Assembly: GCA_014323865.1 (NCBI GenBank)
Contig: JACONG010000014.1
Coordinates: 89,952 to 153,951 of the forward strand
DNA from: Rhodospirillales bacterium
Lineage (GTDB): Bacteria; Pseudomonadota; Alphaproteobacteria; SP197
Length of the DNA: 64,000 bases
Direction of reading: 5' to 3'
A program made the position numbers and the translations under genes. The notes under the pieces are model-generated. The model did no database searches and was not told where the DNA came from. It worked only from the letters and a program-made list of their open reading frames with translations. Positions 20,217-28,294 of the stretch are shown in pieces; within the stretch, counting starts at the first letter, position 1; the number at the start of each line of letters is the position of its first letter.

Positions 20217-20438
20217 ATGAGTGACGAATTTACCTATCTGCCCGATGTCTGGCTCGGCCCCGACGGCGAGCCGGTGTCCTGCGTCGACAAGCTGAAGCTG
20301 CTCCAAGAGAACCTAGAGGAGTTGCGCGAGATGGCCCGGGAAGCGCTCGAGGACGCCGTGGTCATGGGATGTGATGAGGCTCAGACCCGCAAGGTCCTGA
20401 ACGACCTTGTGGCGTCCCTGGAAAAGCCCTTCGCGTGA
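20217..20438 (+). CDS. Conserved small alphaproteobacterial protein
   Basis: This 73-residue soluble acidic protein has the pattern DEFTYLPDVWLGPDGEPVSC, then CVDKLKLL, a helical NLEELREMAREALEDA and VVMGCDEAQ. I recognise this as a conserved hypothetical found between mlaD and DUF2155 genes in alphaproteobacteria. No enzyme motif, signal or membrane segment is visible. Two cysteines (in PVSC and MGC) could bind metal, but this is untested. It ends in a GTGA overlap with the DUF2155 gene, suggesting coupled translation and perhaps a shared envelope or respiratory role. Function unknown. Confidence 0.75.
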   Translation: MSDEFTYLPDVWLGPDGEPVSCVDKLKLLQENLEELREMAREALEDAVVMGCDEAQTRKVLNDLVASLEKPFA

Positions 20439-20830
20439 AACCGGCGGGTATCATTGCGGCCCTCTGGCTGATGCTCGCCGCACCTGCCGCAGCGCAGCAG
20501 ACCTTCGAGCCCTATGCTTTCGCCGTTCTAGGCGGTATGGACAAGGTCACCGGCCATATCTCGACCCTCGACCTGCCGGTCGGCGTGACCGGCGTCTTCG
20601 GCACGCTCGAGGTGACACCGCGCTCGTGCCAGAAGACACCGCCACACGAGGCACCCGAAAGCGCCTCCTTCCTGCAGATTCGCGACTACAGGACGGGCGA
20701 GAGCGAAACCGTGTTTTCCGGCTGGATGTTCGCCTCGACGCCGGGCGTCTCGACGCTCGAACATCCGGTCTACGATATCTGGGTGATCGACTGCACGAAC
20801 TCGGCCTCGTCGCCGGGCAGCAGCGAGTAG
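20435..20830 (+). CDS. DUF2155 domain-containing exported protein
   Basis: This 131-residue exported protein has a signal peptide (MKPAGIIAALWLMLAAPAAAQ, AxA cleavage near residue 20) followed by the DUF2155 pattern: LGGMDKVTGHISTLDLPVG, FGTLEVTPRSCQKTPPHEAPE, FLQIRDY and VFSGWMFASTPG...LEHPVYDIWVIDC. The paired cysteines (in RSC and IDC) may form a periplasmic disulfide. Function is unknown. It starts with GTG at 20435, overlapping the preceding stop. Its last 61 nt overlap the 3' end of the convergent aat gene (20770-20830), so both coding ends share DNA. Confidence 0.88.
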   Translation: MKPAGIIAALWLMLAAPAAAQQTFEPYAFAVLGGMDKVTGHISTLDLPVGVTGVFGTLEVTPRSCQKTPPHEAPESASFLQIRDYRTGESETVFSGWMFASTPGVSTLEHPVYDIWVIDCTNSASSPGSSE

Positions 20831-21417
20831 AAGTCGGCATCTGCGCCGAGCGCTTCGGCCAGCCGTTCCTGATAGTCCTCACGCAGGATCTCGACGGCAC
20901 CGAACTGCTTGAGGTGGTCGGTGATGAACTGGGCATCGAGCAGCCGGAACTGCCCGGCGATCAGTCGCGCCACGAGATGGACCAGGGCGACCTTGCTGGC
21001 GTTGGTGGTGTGCGAAAACATGCTTTCTCCGAAGAACGCGCCCGCGAGCCTGACGCCGTAGAGCCCGCCGACCAGCTCGTTGCCGCGCCAGCATTCGACG
21101 CTGTGGGCGTGGCCTGCGCGGTGGAGGTTGGTGTAGGCGCGTTCGATGCCGGTGTTGATCCAGGTGTTGCGCCGGTCGCGTGCCGCTGCGGCGCAGGCGG
21201 CGATGACCTCGGGAAAAGCCCGGTCGACGGTGACTGTGAACGGGCGGCGCTTCAGCGTCTTGCGCAGGCTGCGCGGGACATGAAAGCCATCCAATGGGAA
21301 GATTCCCCTGTAGTCGGGGTCAACCCAGAAGACCTCGGACGCGTTGCGGTCGTCGGCCATGGGAAAGACCCCAACGGCATAGGCCTTGAGCAGCAGATCG
21401 GGTGTCAGTTCGATCAT
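20770..21417 (-). CDS. aat: Leucyl/phenylalanyl-tRNA-protein transferase
   Basis: Aat adds Leu or Phe to the N terminus of proteins beginning with Lys or Arg and so marks them for ClpS/ClpAP degradation (N-end rule). The 215-residue product shows family blocks AYAVGVFPMADD, VFWVDPDYRGIFPLDGFHVP, NTWINTGIERAY, HAHSVECWRGNELVGGLYGV, FFGESMFSH and LLDAQFITDHL. The ATG at 21417 (MIELTPDLLLKAY) is preferred to an upstream in-frame start. It lies 16 nt after accC and likely ends the aroQ-accB-accC-aat transcript. Its 3' end overlaps the convergent DUF2155 gene by 61 nt. Confidence 0.95.
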   Translation of the reverse strand: MIELTPDLLLKAYAVGVFPMADDRNASEVFWVDPDYRGIFPLDGFHVPRSLRKTLKRRPFTVTVDRAFPEVIAACAAAARDRRNTWINTGIERAYTNLHRAGHAHSVECWRGNELVGGLYGVRLAGAFFGESMFSHTTNASKVALVHLVARLIAGQFRLLDAQFITDHLKQFGAVEILREDYQERLAEALGADADFYSLLPGDEAEFVQSITQIS

Positions 21418-21433
21418 CGACCGGATATGTGGT

Positions 21434-22777
21434 CTAGACGTCCGCCTCCAGCAAGCGCTCAAGCCACTTTACGTCGTAATCGCCGTTGGCGAAGTCCTGA
21501 TTGGCGATCAGGGCCTGGTGAAGGGGGATGGTCGTCTCGATCCCGTCGATGACAAATTCCTCGAGCGCCCGGCGCAACCGCATCATGCATTCGTTGCGGC
21601 TGCGGCCGTGCACGATCAGCTTGGCGATCAGACTGTCGTAGGTCGGTGGCACGGCGTAACCGGCGTAGAGCGCCGAATCGACGCGCACATTCATGCCGCC
21701 CGGTGCATGATAGGTGCCCACGTGGCCGGGCGAGGGCGCGAAGGTCTCGGGATGTTCGGCCGTCACGCGGCATTCGATGGCGTGGCCTGAGAACGAGACG
21801 TCGTCCTGGCCGAATGACAGCGGCGCGCCCGAGGCCAGGCGGATCTGCTCGCGCACGAGATCAATGCCCGTGGTCATTTCCGTGACCGGGTGCTCGACCT
21901 GCAGCCGGGTGTTCATTTCGATGAAGTAGAACGCGCCATTCTCGTATAGGAACTCGACCGTGCCGACGTTGCTATAGCCCAGCTTGCGCATGGCGTCGGC
22001 CGCGCGGCCGCCGATCTGGGCGCGTTGTTCGGCATTGAGTGCGGGACTGGGCGCTTCCTCGACGACCTTCTGGTGGCGGCGCTGAACGGAGCAGTCGCGT
22101 TCGCCCAAGTGAACGACATTGCCGTGGTGGTCGCCCGCGACCTGGATTTCGATATGGCGCGGCCTCTGCAGGAACCTCTCGACGTAGAGTGAACCGTCGC
22201 CGAAGCCGGCTTCGGCCTCGCGCTGGGTACGGGTGAACGCGCTATGCAGTTCGGTCTCGTCGTGAACCAGCGTGATGCCGCGCCCGCCGCCGCCTGCCGC
22301 CGCCTTGAGCAGAACGGGGTAGCCGATCTCGCCGGCGATCGCGGCGGCCTCTTCCGTATCGGCCACCGCACCGTTCGAGCCCGGCACGATCGACAGACCG
22401 AGTTCCACAGCCTTGTCGCGTGCGGCGAGCTTGTCGCCCATCAGGCTGATGTGCTCGCTCTTCGGCCCGATAAAGGTGATGCCATGCCCTTCGACGATCT
22501 CGGCGAAGCGCGCGTTCTCGCTCAGGAAGCCGTAGCCCGGATGGATCGCGTCGGCGCCGGTAATCTCGGCTGCCGAGACGATCGCCGGGATGTTGAGGTA
22601 GCTCTGCGGCGCAGGTGCGGGCCCGATGCAGACGCTTTCGTCGGCAAGGCGCACGTGCATGGCGCCGGCGTCGACCTCGGAATGGACGGCGACCGTGCTG
22701 ATTCCCATCTCACGGCAGGCACGGTGGATGCGAAGCGCGATTTCGCCACGGTTGGCGATGAGCACCTTGTCGAACAT
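21434..22777 (-). CDS. accC: Biotin carboxylase subunit of acetyl-CoA carboxylase
   Basis: AccC uses ATP and bicarbonate to carboxylate the biotin on AccB, the first half-reaction of fatty acid synthesis. The 447-residue product has all three ATP-grasp regions: MFDKVLIANRGEIALR at the N terminus, the glycine-rich AGGGGRG loop (161-167), and MNTRLQVEHPVTE (288-300) with the catalytic Arg/Glu residues. It starts with ATG 10 nt after accB in the conserved accB-accC pair. Intact and of normal length. Confidence 0.97.
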   Translation of the reverse strand: MFDKVLIANRGEIALRIHRACREMGISTVAVHSEVDAGAMHVRLADESVCIGPAPAPQSYLNIPAIVSAAEITGADAIHPGYGFLSENARFAEIVEGHGITFIGPKSEHISLMGDKLAARDKAVELGLSIVPGSNGAVADTEEAAAIAGEIGYPVLLKAAAGGGGRGITLVHDETELHSAFTRTQREAEAGFGDGSLYVERFLQRPRHIEIQVAGDHHGNVVHLGERDCSVQRRHQKVVEEAPSPALNAEQRAQIGGRAADAMRKLGYSNVGTVEFLYENGAFYFIEMNTRLQVEHPVTEMTTGIDLVREQIRLASGAPLSFGQDDVSFSGHAIECRVTAEHPETFAPSPGHVGTYHAPGGMNVRVDSALYAGYAVPPTYDSLIAKLIVHGRSRNECMMRLRRALEEFVIDGIETTIPLHQALIANQDFANGDYDVKWLERLLEADV

Positions 22778-22787
22778 CGGCGTTCTG

Positions 22788-23243
22788 TCAGTCGATCACC
22801 ATGAGGACCTGGCCGAACTCGACGGGGCCGCCGTTTTCGACGAGCACACGGGCGACCGTGCCGCTGTGGGGTGCGCGGATCGGGTTCATGACCTTCATGG
22901 CCTCAATGATGAGCAGCGTGTCGCTTTCGTTCACCCGGTCGCCCGCCTTGACGAAGGGTGCGGCGCCAGGTTCGGGCGAGAGATAGGCCGTGCCGACCAT
23001 GGGCGAACTGACCGCCCTAGGATGACCGCTGTCGACATCGGCGGCGGAGGTTTTCTCCGCGGCTGGGGCCGGCAGTGGCGCGGCTGCGGCCGCCGGCATC
23101 GGCACCATGGCAACGCCGCCACGTGCGACGCGCAGCTTGCGGCCCTTGTCCTCCAGCTCGATCTCGGTCAGGCGGGTCTCGTCCAGGAGGCCCGCGAGCT
23201 CGCGGATCGCGTCTGAATCGACGTGGAACTTCCCATCATTCAT
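22788..23243 (-). CDS. accB: Biotin carboxyl carrier protein of acetyl-CoA carboxylase
   Basis: AccB carries the biotin that shuttles carboxyl groups between AccC and the carboxyltransferase. The 151-residue product has the three-part BCCP structure: an N-terminal helical domain (1-40), an Ala/Pro-rich linker (about 47-72), and the C-terminal biotinyl domain with EAMKVMN at 114-120, in which Lys117 is the biotinylated residue. The ATG overlaps the aroQ stop by one base (TGATG), so translation is probably coupled. It precedes accC in the expected order. Confidence 0.96.
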   Translation of the reverse strand: MNDGKFHVDSDAIRELAGLLDETRLTEIELEDKGRKLRVARGGVAMVPMPAAAAAPLPAPAAEKTSAADVDSGHPRAVSSPMVGTAYLSPEPGAAPFVKAGDRVNESDTLLIIEAMKVMNPIRAPHSGTVARVLVENGGPVEFGQVLMVID

Positions 23244-23689
23244 CAGGACGAATGCTCCAGAAGGTTGGATACGGCGTCGAGCGCCAGAACGTAGCCGTGG
23301 CTGCCGAAGCCACAGATCGAGCCCACGGAGGCCTTGGCGACATAGGAATGGTGGCGAAAGCGTTCCCGGCGGTGAATGTTTGAGAGATGGACCTCAATGA
23401 CGGGGCCCTCGAAGGCGTTGAGCGAATCGAGCAGGGCGACCGAGGTGTGGGTCAGCCCGCCTGCGTTCACGATCACGGCCTGGGCTGCCTTGCGCGCCTC
23501 ATGGACCGCGTCGATCAGATCGCCTTCGTGGTTGCTCTGGCGGAAATCGACGGTAAGTTTGTAGCTTGCGGCATGATCGCGCACCTTGGCTTCAATATCG
23601 GCCAAGGTCTCGTAGCCATAGATCTCCGATTCCCGCTCGCCAAGCAGGTTCAGATTCGGACCGTTGAGGATGAAAACTGTGGCGACCAT
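23243..23689 (-). CDS. aroQ: 3-dehydroquinate dehydratase, type II
   Basis: AroQ dehydrates 3-dehydroquinate to 3-dehydroshikimate in the shikimate pathway. The 148-residue length and motifs identify the dodecameric type II enzyme: ILNGPNLNLLGERE with Arg19, the catalytic Tyr24 in the lid (SEIYG), DFRQSNHEGDLID, NAGGLTHTSVAL, and EVHLSNIHRRERFR with His101. Arg19, Tyr24 and His101 coincide with the M. tuberculosis numbering. The ATG at 23689 (MVATVFILNG) was chosen over one 18 nt upstream. First of aroQ-accB-accC-aat. Confidence 0.96.
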   Translation of the reverse strand: MVATVFILNGPNLNLLGERESEIYGYETLADIEAKVRDHAASYKLTVDFRQSNHEGDLIDAVHEARKAAQAVIVNAGGLTHTSVALLDSLNAFEGPVIEVHLSNIHRRERFRHHSYVAKASVGSICGFGSHGYVLALDAVSNLLEHSS

Positions 23690-23772
23690 GAGCGTGTCCC
23701 CGAACAACGGATGTCAGCCACCCGTTGAAAACAGCGGTTATATCATGCGGCCCTGCGCTGGCAACGCAGCGA

Positions 23773-25170
23773 TCAGTTGGTGGTTTCGGCAGCGTTGATG
23801 ATATCCGACGCGATAAACCAGTCCGGCGTACCGTAGTCTAGGCCTTGGATCGCGCGAGAGGCAAAATCGTTGGCCTGCGAGAGGTTGCCGCGCAGGTAGT
23901 ACATCTGGGCGCGATAGAGGTTCGATTCGGGCATCCGGTCGAGCCGGGCATAGGCGTCGCCCAGGAGATACCATGTCGGCGGATAGTCGTTCTCGAGGCG
24001 CCGGGCGGTGTTGAGATACTCGGTCGCTTCCTCCCAGCCGGTCGGCTCGTCGAGCTGGAGCAGGGCGCGGGCGAGGCCGATGAGAAGCAGCGGCTCGTCG
24101 GGCGCCAGGTCGATCGAGCGCCGGTAGGACGGAATTGATTCGGCGATGCTGCCGGTCTCGTAGAGCATCTGGCCGCGCAACTCGTGGAACCACGGATTGT
24201 CGGGCTCCTCGGCGATCAGGCCGTCGATCAGCATGAGCGCATCGTCCATCAGCCGCTCGCGGTAGTGCGCGATCGACCAAGCGTAGCGCGAGTAGAGGCT
24301 CTCGTCGCGGTTGGGATACTGCAGGTAGGTCGTCCTCGGCAGCGCCAGAAAGCCGTAGAGCTTGGCGACCATGCGGCGTTGCCGGTCGACCAGATCGGGA
24401 TCCGACGGCGTTCCGGAATAGGCCGAGGTCTCGATGAACGCGTTCATGGTTTCGACGCGCTCGGAACTCAGCGGATGGGTCAGGAAGTAGGGTATCTCGG
24501 AGTTCGACGAGATGAAGAGCTCATATTCGGCGAGCGTGGCCATGAAGTCGCGCAGTCCTTCGGCCGACTGGCCCGTCGCCTCAAGATACTTCATGCCGGC
24601 CTGGTCGGCCGCGGACTCCTGGATGCGCGAATAGCCCAGAAAGCTGCGCTGCGCGGCGCCTGCGCCGACCGCCATGACTGCCGCACCGGCCTCGCCACCG
24701 CCGGCAAGACCGACTGCGAGGCCCAGGATGGTCGAGAGCAGGACCATGGCAGAAGCGTTTTCATAGGCGCCGCCGACGCGCGCCAGATGGCCTGCCGCCA
24801 GATGGCCGGTTTCATGCGCGATCACCCCAATCAGCAGGTTGGGGTCCTCGCTTTCCATCATCAGGCCGCTGTAGAGGAACATGTGCCGGCCGTTGGCGAC
24901 GAAGGCGTTGAGAACGTTTTCATCGACCAGATGAATCTTGATCGAGTTGGGATCGAGCCCGGCCGCCTCGAACAGCGGCGCGGCATAAAGCCGCATCGTC
25001 CCCTCGATCTCCGCATCGCGGAACAATGACAGCGACTGCGCCTGACTGACCTGAATCGGCGTCGCACTGAGCGCCAACAGCAGCGCAAGCGCCAACACGG
25101 CGGCCTTGCGCGCGGCGCGGCGCACACGGCTTCCAACCAGATGGATGAGGTTGCGGACTTCTGGCTTCAT
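23773..25170 (-). CDS. M48 family metalloprotease with TPR repeats (BepA-like)
   Basis: This is a periplasmic zinc metalloprotease that probably helps quality control of outer membrane proteins, by analogy with BepA/YfgC. The 465-residue product begins with a basic leader and a hydrophobic signal (AAVLALALLLALSATPIQVSQA, about 23-44). The catalytic HETGH is at 119-123 and the third zinc ligand Glu185 is in ESAAD. A small-residue hydrophobic stretch (140-173) separates them. The C-terminal half (about 290-460) is a tetratricopeptide array for substrate contact. Full length. A truncated paralogue fragment lies immediately upstream. Confidence 0.92.
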   Translation of the reverse strand: MKPEVRNLIHLVGSRVRRAARKAAVLALALLLALSATPIQVSQAQSLSLFRDAEIEGTMRLYAAPLFEAAGLDPNSIKIHLVDENVLNAFVANGRHMFLYSGLMMESEDPNLLIGVIAHETGHLAAGHLARVGGAYENASAMVLLSTILGLAVGLAGGGEAGAAVMAVGAGAAQRSFLGYSRIQESAADQAGMKYLEATGQSAEGLRDFMATLAEYELFISSNSEIPYFLTHPLSSERVETMNAFIETSAYSGTPSDPDLVDRQRRMVAKLYGFLALPRTTYLQYPNRDESLYSRYAWSIAHYRERLMDDALMLIDGLIAEEPDNPWFHELRGQMLYETGSIAESIPSYRRSIDLAPDEPLLLIGLARALLQLDEPTGWEEATEYLNTARRLENDYPPTWYLLGDAYARLDRMPESNLYRAQMYYLRGNLSQANDFASRAIQGLDYGTPDWFIASDIINAAETTN

Positions 25171-25189
25171 CGAATTCAGATTCTACAGG

Positions 25190-25493
25190 CCAAGCCTATC
25201 TCGAACGATGCGGCAGGTATGGAGCGAAAATATGGCGCTGGCCGTCGGCATACTCTCGCAGTCTCGTATCCTGTTCATGCATGGAATGAAACGTACCCTG
25301 CCGCCTCGAACAGTGGCGTGGCGCAGAAGCGAATGGTATCGTCGGTTTTGGCGTCGCGGAACAGCGACGGGTACTCGTCGGACTGGGCCTTGGCAAGTGG
25401 AGGCCATGAGCCGCCGACCCCGAGCATGAGGCACAGGATTACCGGAAGACCGATGCGAAGCGTCTTCAGACAGCATGGCGTGATCGGGTGCAT
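25190..25493 (-). pseudogene. Truncated paralogue of the M48 peptidase N terminus
   Basis: From an ATG at 25493 the minus strand encodes a signal-like leader (LRIGLPVILCLMLGVGGSW) and then YPSLFRDAKTDDTIRFCATP LFEAAG, which parallels LSLFRDAEIEGTMRLYAAP LFEAAG of the intact gene next to it. The frame then breaks. A second piece, EYADGQRHIFAPYL, resembles the AFVANGRHMFLYSGL segment just before the HExxH motif. No catalytic domain remains. This is the relic of a tandem duplicate or of a second M48 gene. It overlaps the start of the divergent gamma-glutamyltransferase-like gene by two bases. Confidence 0.7.
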
Positions 25494-27117
25494 GGCGCGT
25501 CATTGTGCGGCAGCGGTTGTGACACTCGCAACGGTTGCAGCCTGCGACACGGTTGACGACGTGTTCGACAACAACAGCACGCCCCGGGGCGTGCCGATCG
25601 CCGAGGGGTTCTTCGGCGGCGTTGCTGGTGACGACCCGCGCTCTGTTCTGGTCGCCCGCGAGGTTCTGGCGCGTGGCGGGACGGCCGCCGATGCGGTGGT
25701 TGCCTACTACTTCATGGCCGCGGTGAGCTACCCCTCAACCTCATCGCTTGGTGCGGGCGGCGTCTGCATGAGCTACGAGGTGTTCGATGAGGGGCGCGCC
25801 GGTCAGTTGCGCTTCATCGATTTCCGCGTCGCGCCAATCGACGATGTCGATCCTTCGGTGATCCGTCCGACCGCCGTTCCCGGCGCCGTGCGCGGACTGT
25901 TTCTCTTACATGCCGATGGTGGCGTTACGCCGTGGCAGGACCTCGTCGCGCCGGCCGAGCGAGCCGCCCGCTTCGGCGTGCCGGTCTCGCGCGCCCTGGC
26001 ACGGGACCTGGCTATGGTCGGCGATGTGCTGCTTGCCGATCCGGAAGCCCGGAGGGTCTTTTCCGGTTCCGGAGGTGGGGTGCTGCGCGAGGGCGAGACG
26101 ATCGTGCAGCTCGACCTTTCGGCCATGCTGTCGAACATCCGGACCCGGGGCGCGGGAGATTTCTACGTTGGCTTCGCCGCCCGCCAGTTCAGCGAGGCCG
26201 TGCAGTCGATCGGGATGCCGCTGACGCTGGAGGACATGCGCGATTATTCGCCTCTGGAACGCGAGAGTTACACGACCGAGATCGATCAGGCCCTCTTGGG
26301 TGCTGCGATTACCGTGCATGTTCCCGGTGACGGTTTCGATTCAGGAAGCTCGACGCTGGCCGCTTATGAAATGCTGAGCAGCGGCGATGCGCTTGATCGT
26401 GCGCTCGCCAACGGGTCCGCCGACCATCTGATCGCTGAGGTTTCACTGCGCACCGCGGTGGCGCGAGCGATGCGGCCCGGCGCGTCGCCCGACCCGGTGT
26501 TCAATGAAGAGTTGATGAGCAACTACAACGCCAACAGCACCACGCCGATCGCGGTGCTGCCTGCGCCCCCGGCGGTGCTGACCGAAAGCCCCGCCGCTTC
26601 GAGCGTCGCGGCGGTCGACAGCTTCGGCAACGCCGCCACCTGCGTCTTTTCCATGAACAATCTGTTTGGCAACGGGCGCGTCGCCCCGGGCACGGGTATC
26701 CTTCTGGCCGCTGAACCCGGCGGCAACCGCGGCGACGGACTCTCGCTGCTGCCCGTCATCAGCGTGAATGAAAACGTGCACGAGGTGATCTTCGCCGGGT
26801 CCGTCTCGGGCGGTGTGGTGTCGGGGCCTGTCATGGCAACGGTGCTGGTACAGCTGATGGAAGCTGACACGACAGTGGGCGATGCCGTCGCCCGGCCGCG
26901 TGTCTTCCATCCCGGCCTGCCGGACCTCGTGGTGGTCGAGTCGACGGTCGGTGACGCAGCGCTCAACGAGCTCGTCTCGCGCGGACACGAGGTGCAGGTC
27001 ATGCCTGAACTGGGCCGGGTGAATGCTATCTATTGCCCCGAAGGCCTGCGCAACGGATCGGAAAGCTGTGCCGTCACGACCGATCCGCGGGCCTTCGGAC
27101 TTGCCGCTGGCGGCTAG
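25492..27117 (+). CDS. Gamma-glutamyltransferase-like lipoprotein (Ntn hydrolase family)
   Basis: This is probably a lipid-anchored periplasmic member of the gamma-glutamyltransferase family, which cleaves or transfers gamma-glutamyl groups of glutathione-like compounds. The 541-residue product has a lipobox TLATVAAC with Cys18, then GGTAADAVVAYYFMAAV, GAGGVCMSYE, AVPGAVRG and, in the small-subunit region, VAAVDSFGNAATCVFSMNNLFG and VAPGTGILL. The usual Thr nucleophile context (TTH-S-V) is replaced by AASSV at 368-372, so self-cleavage and catalysis are uncertain. A serine there could act as nucleophile. An ATG 39 nt upstream is an alternative start. It is followed 12 nt later by an aminotransferase gene. 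Confidence 0.8.
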   Translation: MARHCAAAVVTLATVAACDTVDDVFDNNSTPRGVPIAEGFFGGVAGDDPRSVLVAREVLARGGTAADAVVAYYFMAAVSYPSTSSLGAGGVCMSYEVFDEGRAGQLRFIDFRVAPIDDVDPSVIRPTAVPGAVRGLFLLHADGGVTPWQDLVAPAERAARFGVPVSRALARDLAMVGDVLLADPEARRVFSGSGGGVLREGETIVQLDLSAMLSNIRTRGAGDFYVGFAARQFSEAVQSIGMPLTLEDMRDYSPLERESYTTEIDQALLGAAITVHVPGDGFDSGSSTLAAYEMLSSGDALDRALANGSADHLIAEVSLRTAVARAMRPGASPDPVFNEELMSNYNANSTTPIAVLPAPPAVLTESPAASSVAAVDSFGNAATCVFSMNNLFGNGRVAPGTGILLAAEPGGNRGDGLSLLPVISVNENVHEVIFAGSVSGGVVSGPVMATVLVQLMEADTTVGDAVARPRVFHPGLPDLVVVESTVGDAALNELVSRGHEVQVMPELGRVNAIYCPEGLRNGSESCAVTTDPRAFGLAAGG

Positions 27118-27129
27118 GGCATCACGCCG

Positions 27130-28284
27130 ATGGCGCTCAAGGTCTCCCGACGCGGCCATGTGCCGCCCTTCTTGGTCATGGAGGTGATGCAGGCAGCTGC
27201 AGATCGGATCGCGGCGGGCGGTGAGGTGCTCCATCTCGAGGTCGGGCAACCGGGAACGCCTGCGCCCTTGGGCGTGCGGGAGGCGGCCAAGCAGGCGATC
27301 AATCACGAGCGCCTAGGTTACACGGTAGCACTGGGTATCGATCCGCTGCGCGAAGCGATCGCTCGCCACTATGCCGACGTCTATGGCGTCCCTGTTCCTG
27401 CCGAGCGCATTGTCGTAACGACGGGATCGTCAGCCGGGTTCCTGCTCTCGTTCCTTGCGTGTTTCGAGCCCGGCGACCGGGTCGCGCTCGCCGAGCCGGG
27501 TTACCCCTGCTACCGCAACATCCTGCAGGCGCTCGGTCTGGAGCCGGTCGCGCTGCCGGTCGACCACAACAGCCGGTATCAGCCGACCGTCGCGATGCTG
27601 CAGGCGCTCGCCGCACCCGTCGACGGCCTGATCGTGGCGAGCCCGTCGAACCCGACAGGCGCCATGGTGTCCCGCGAGGACATGACGGCGCTCGCTGCTC
27701 ACTGCCGGCAGGAGGGCATCCACCTGATCTCCGACGAGATCTATCACGGCATCGGCTACGGCATGGCGACGACGACTGCTGCAGTGATCGAACCCGACGC
27801 GGTCGTGATCAACAGCTTCTCGAAGTACTTCTCGATGACTGGCTGGCGTATCGGCTGGATGGTCGTACCCGAGGATCTGCTGAAGCCGATCGAGCGCCTG
27901 GCGCAGAACATGTTCATCTCACCGCCGACCCTGTCGCAGCACGCCGCGGTCGCGGCCTTTGAATGCCGCGAGGAGCTCGAAGACAACGTCGCGGTTTATG
28001 CCGCCAATCGAGCCCTGCTGCTCGAGGAATTGCCTCGCGCCGGCCTGACCCGCCTGAGTCAGGTCGATGGTGCGTTCTATATTTATGCCGATATCTCGTA
28101 TCTGACCGACGACAGCGTCACCTTCTGCCGTGCGCTTCTGGACGACACCGGCGTTGCGGTGACCCCGGGGGTCGACTTCGACCCGGTGCGTGGTCACCGC
28201 TCGCTGAGGATTTCGTTCTCCGGCCCGAACGAGGATATGGCCGAGGCGGCCAGACGTCTGGCCGTTTGGCTCAAACGCCGCTGA
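27130..28284 (+). CDS. Class I/II pyridoxal-phosphate aminotransferase
   Basis: This is a cytoplasmic fold-type I aminotransferase of the aspartate-aminotransferase superfamily. The 384-residue product has the PLP pocket residues: Asn174 in SPSNPTGA, Asp202 and Tyr205 in SDEIYHG, and the Schiff-base Lys232 in SFSKYFSMTGWRIG. The carboxylate-binding Arg lies in the C-terminal RSLRISF. The amino donor and product cannot be deduced. It starts 12 nt after the gamma-glutamyltransferase-like gene, so the two probably share a transcript and might act on the same amino acid. It converges on rne with an 11-bp gap. Confidence 0.9.
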   Translation: MALKVSRRGHVPPFLVMEVMQAAADRIAAGGEVLHLEVGQPGTPAPLGVREAAKQAINHERLGYTVALGIDPLREAIARHYADVYGVPVPAERIVVTTGSSAGFLLSFLACFEPGDRVALAEPGYPCYRNILQALGLEPVALPVDHNSRYQPTVAMLQALAAPVDGLIVASPSNPTGAMVSREDMTALAAHCRQEGIHLISDEIYHGIGYGMATTTAAVIEPDAVVINSFSKYFSMTGWRIGWMVVPEDLLKPIERLAQNMFISPPTLSQHAAVAAFECREELEDNVAVYAANRALLLEELPRAGLTRLSQVDGAFYIYADISYLTDDSVTFCRALLDDTGVAVTPGVDFDPVRGHRSLRISFSGPNEDMAEAARRLAVWLKRR

Positions 28285-28294
28285 ACGCAGGACG

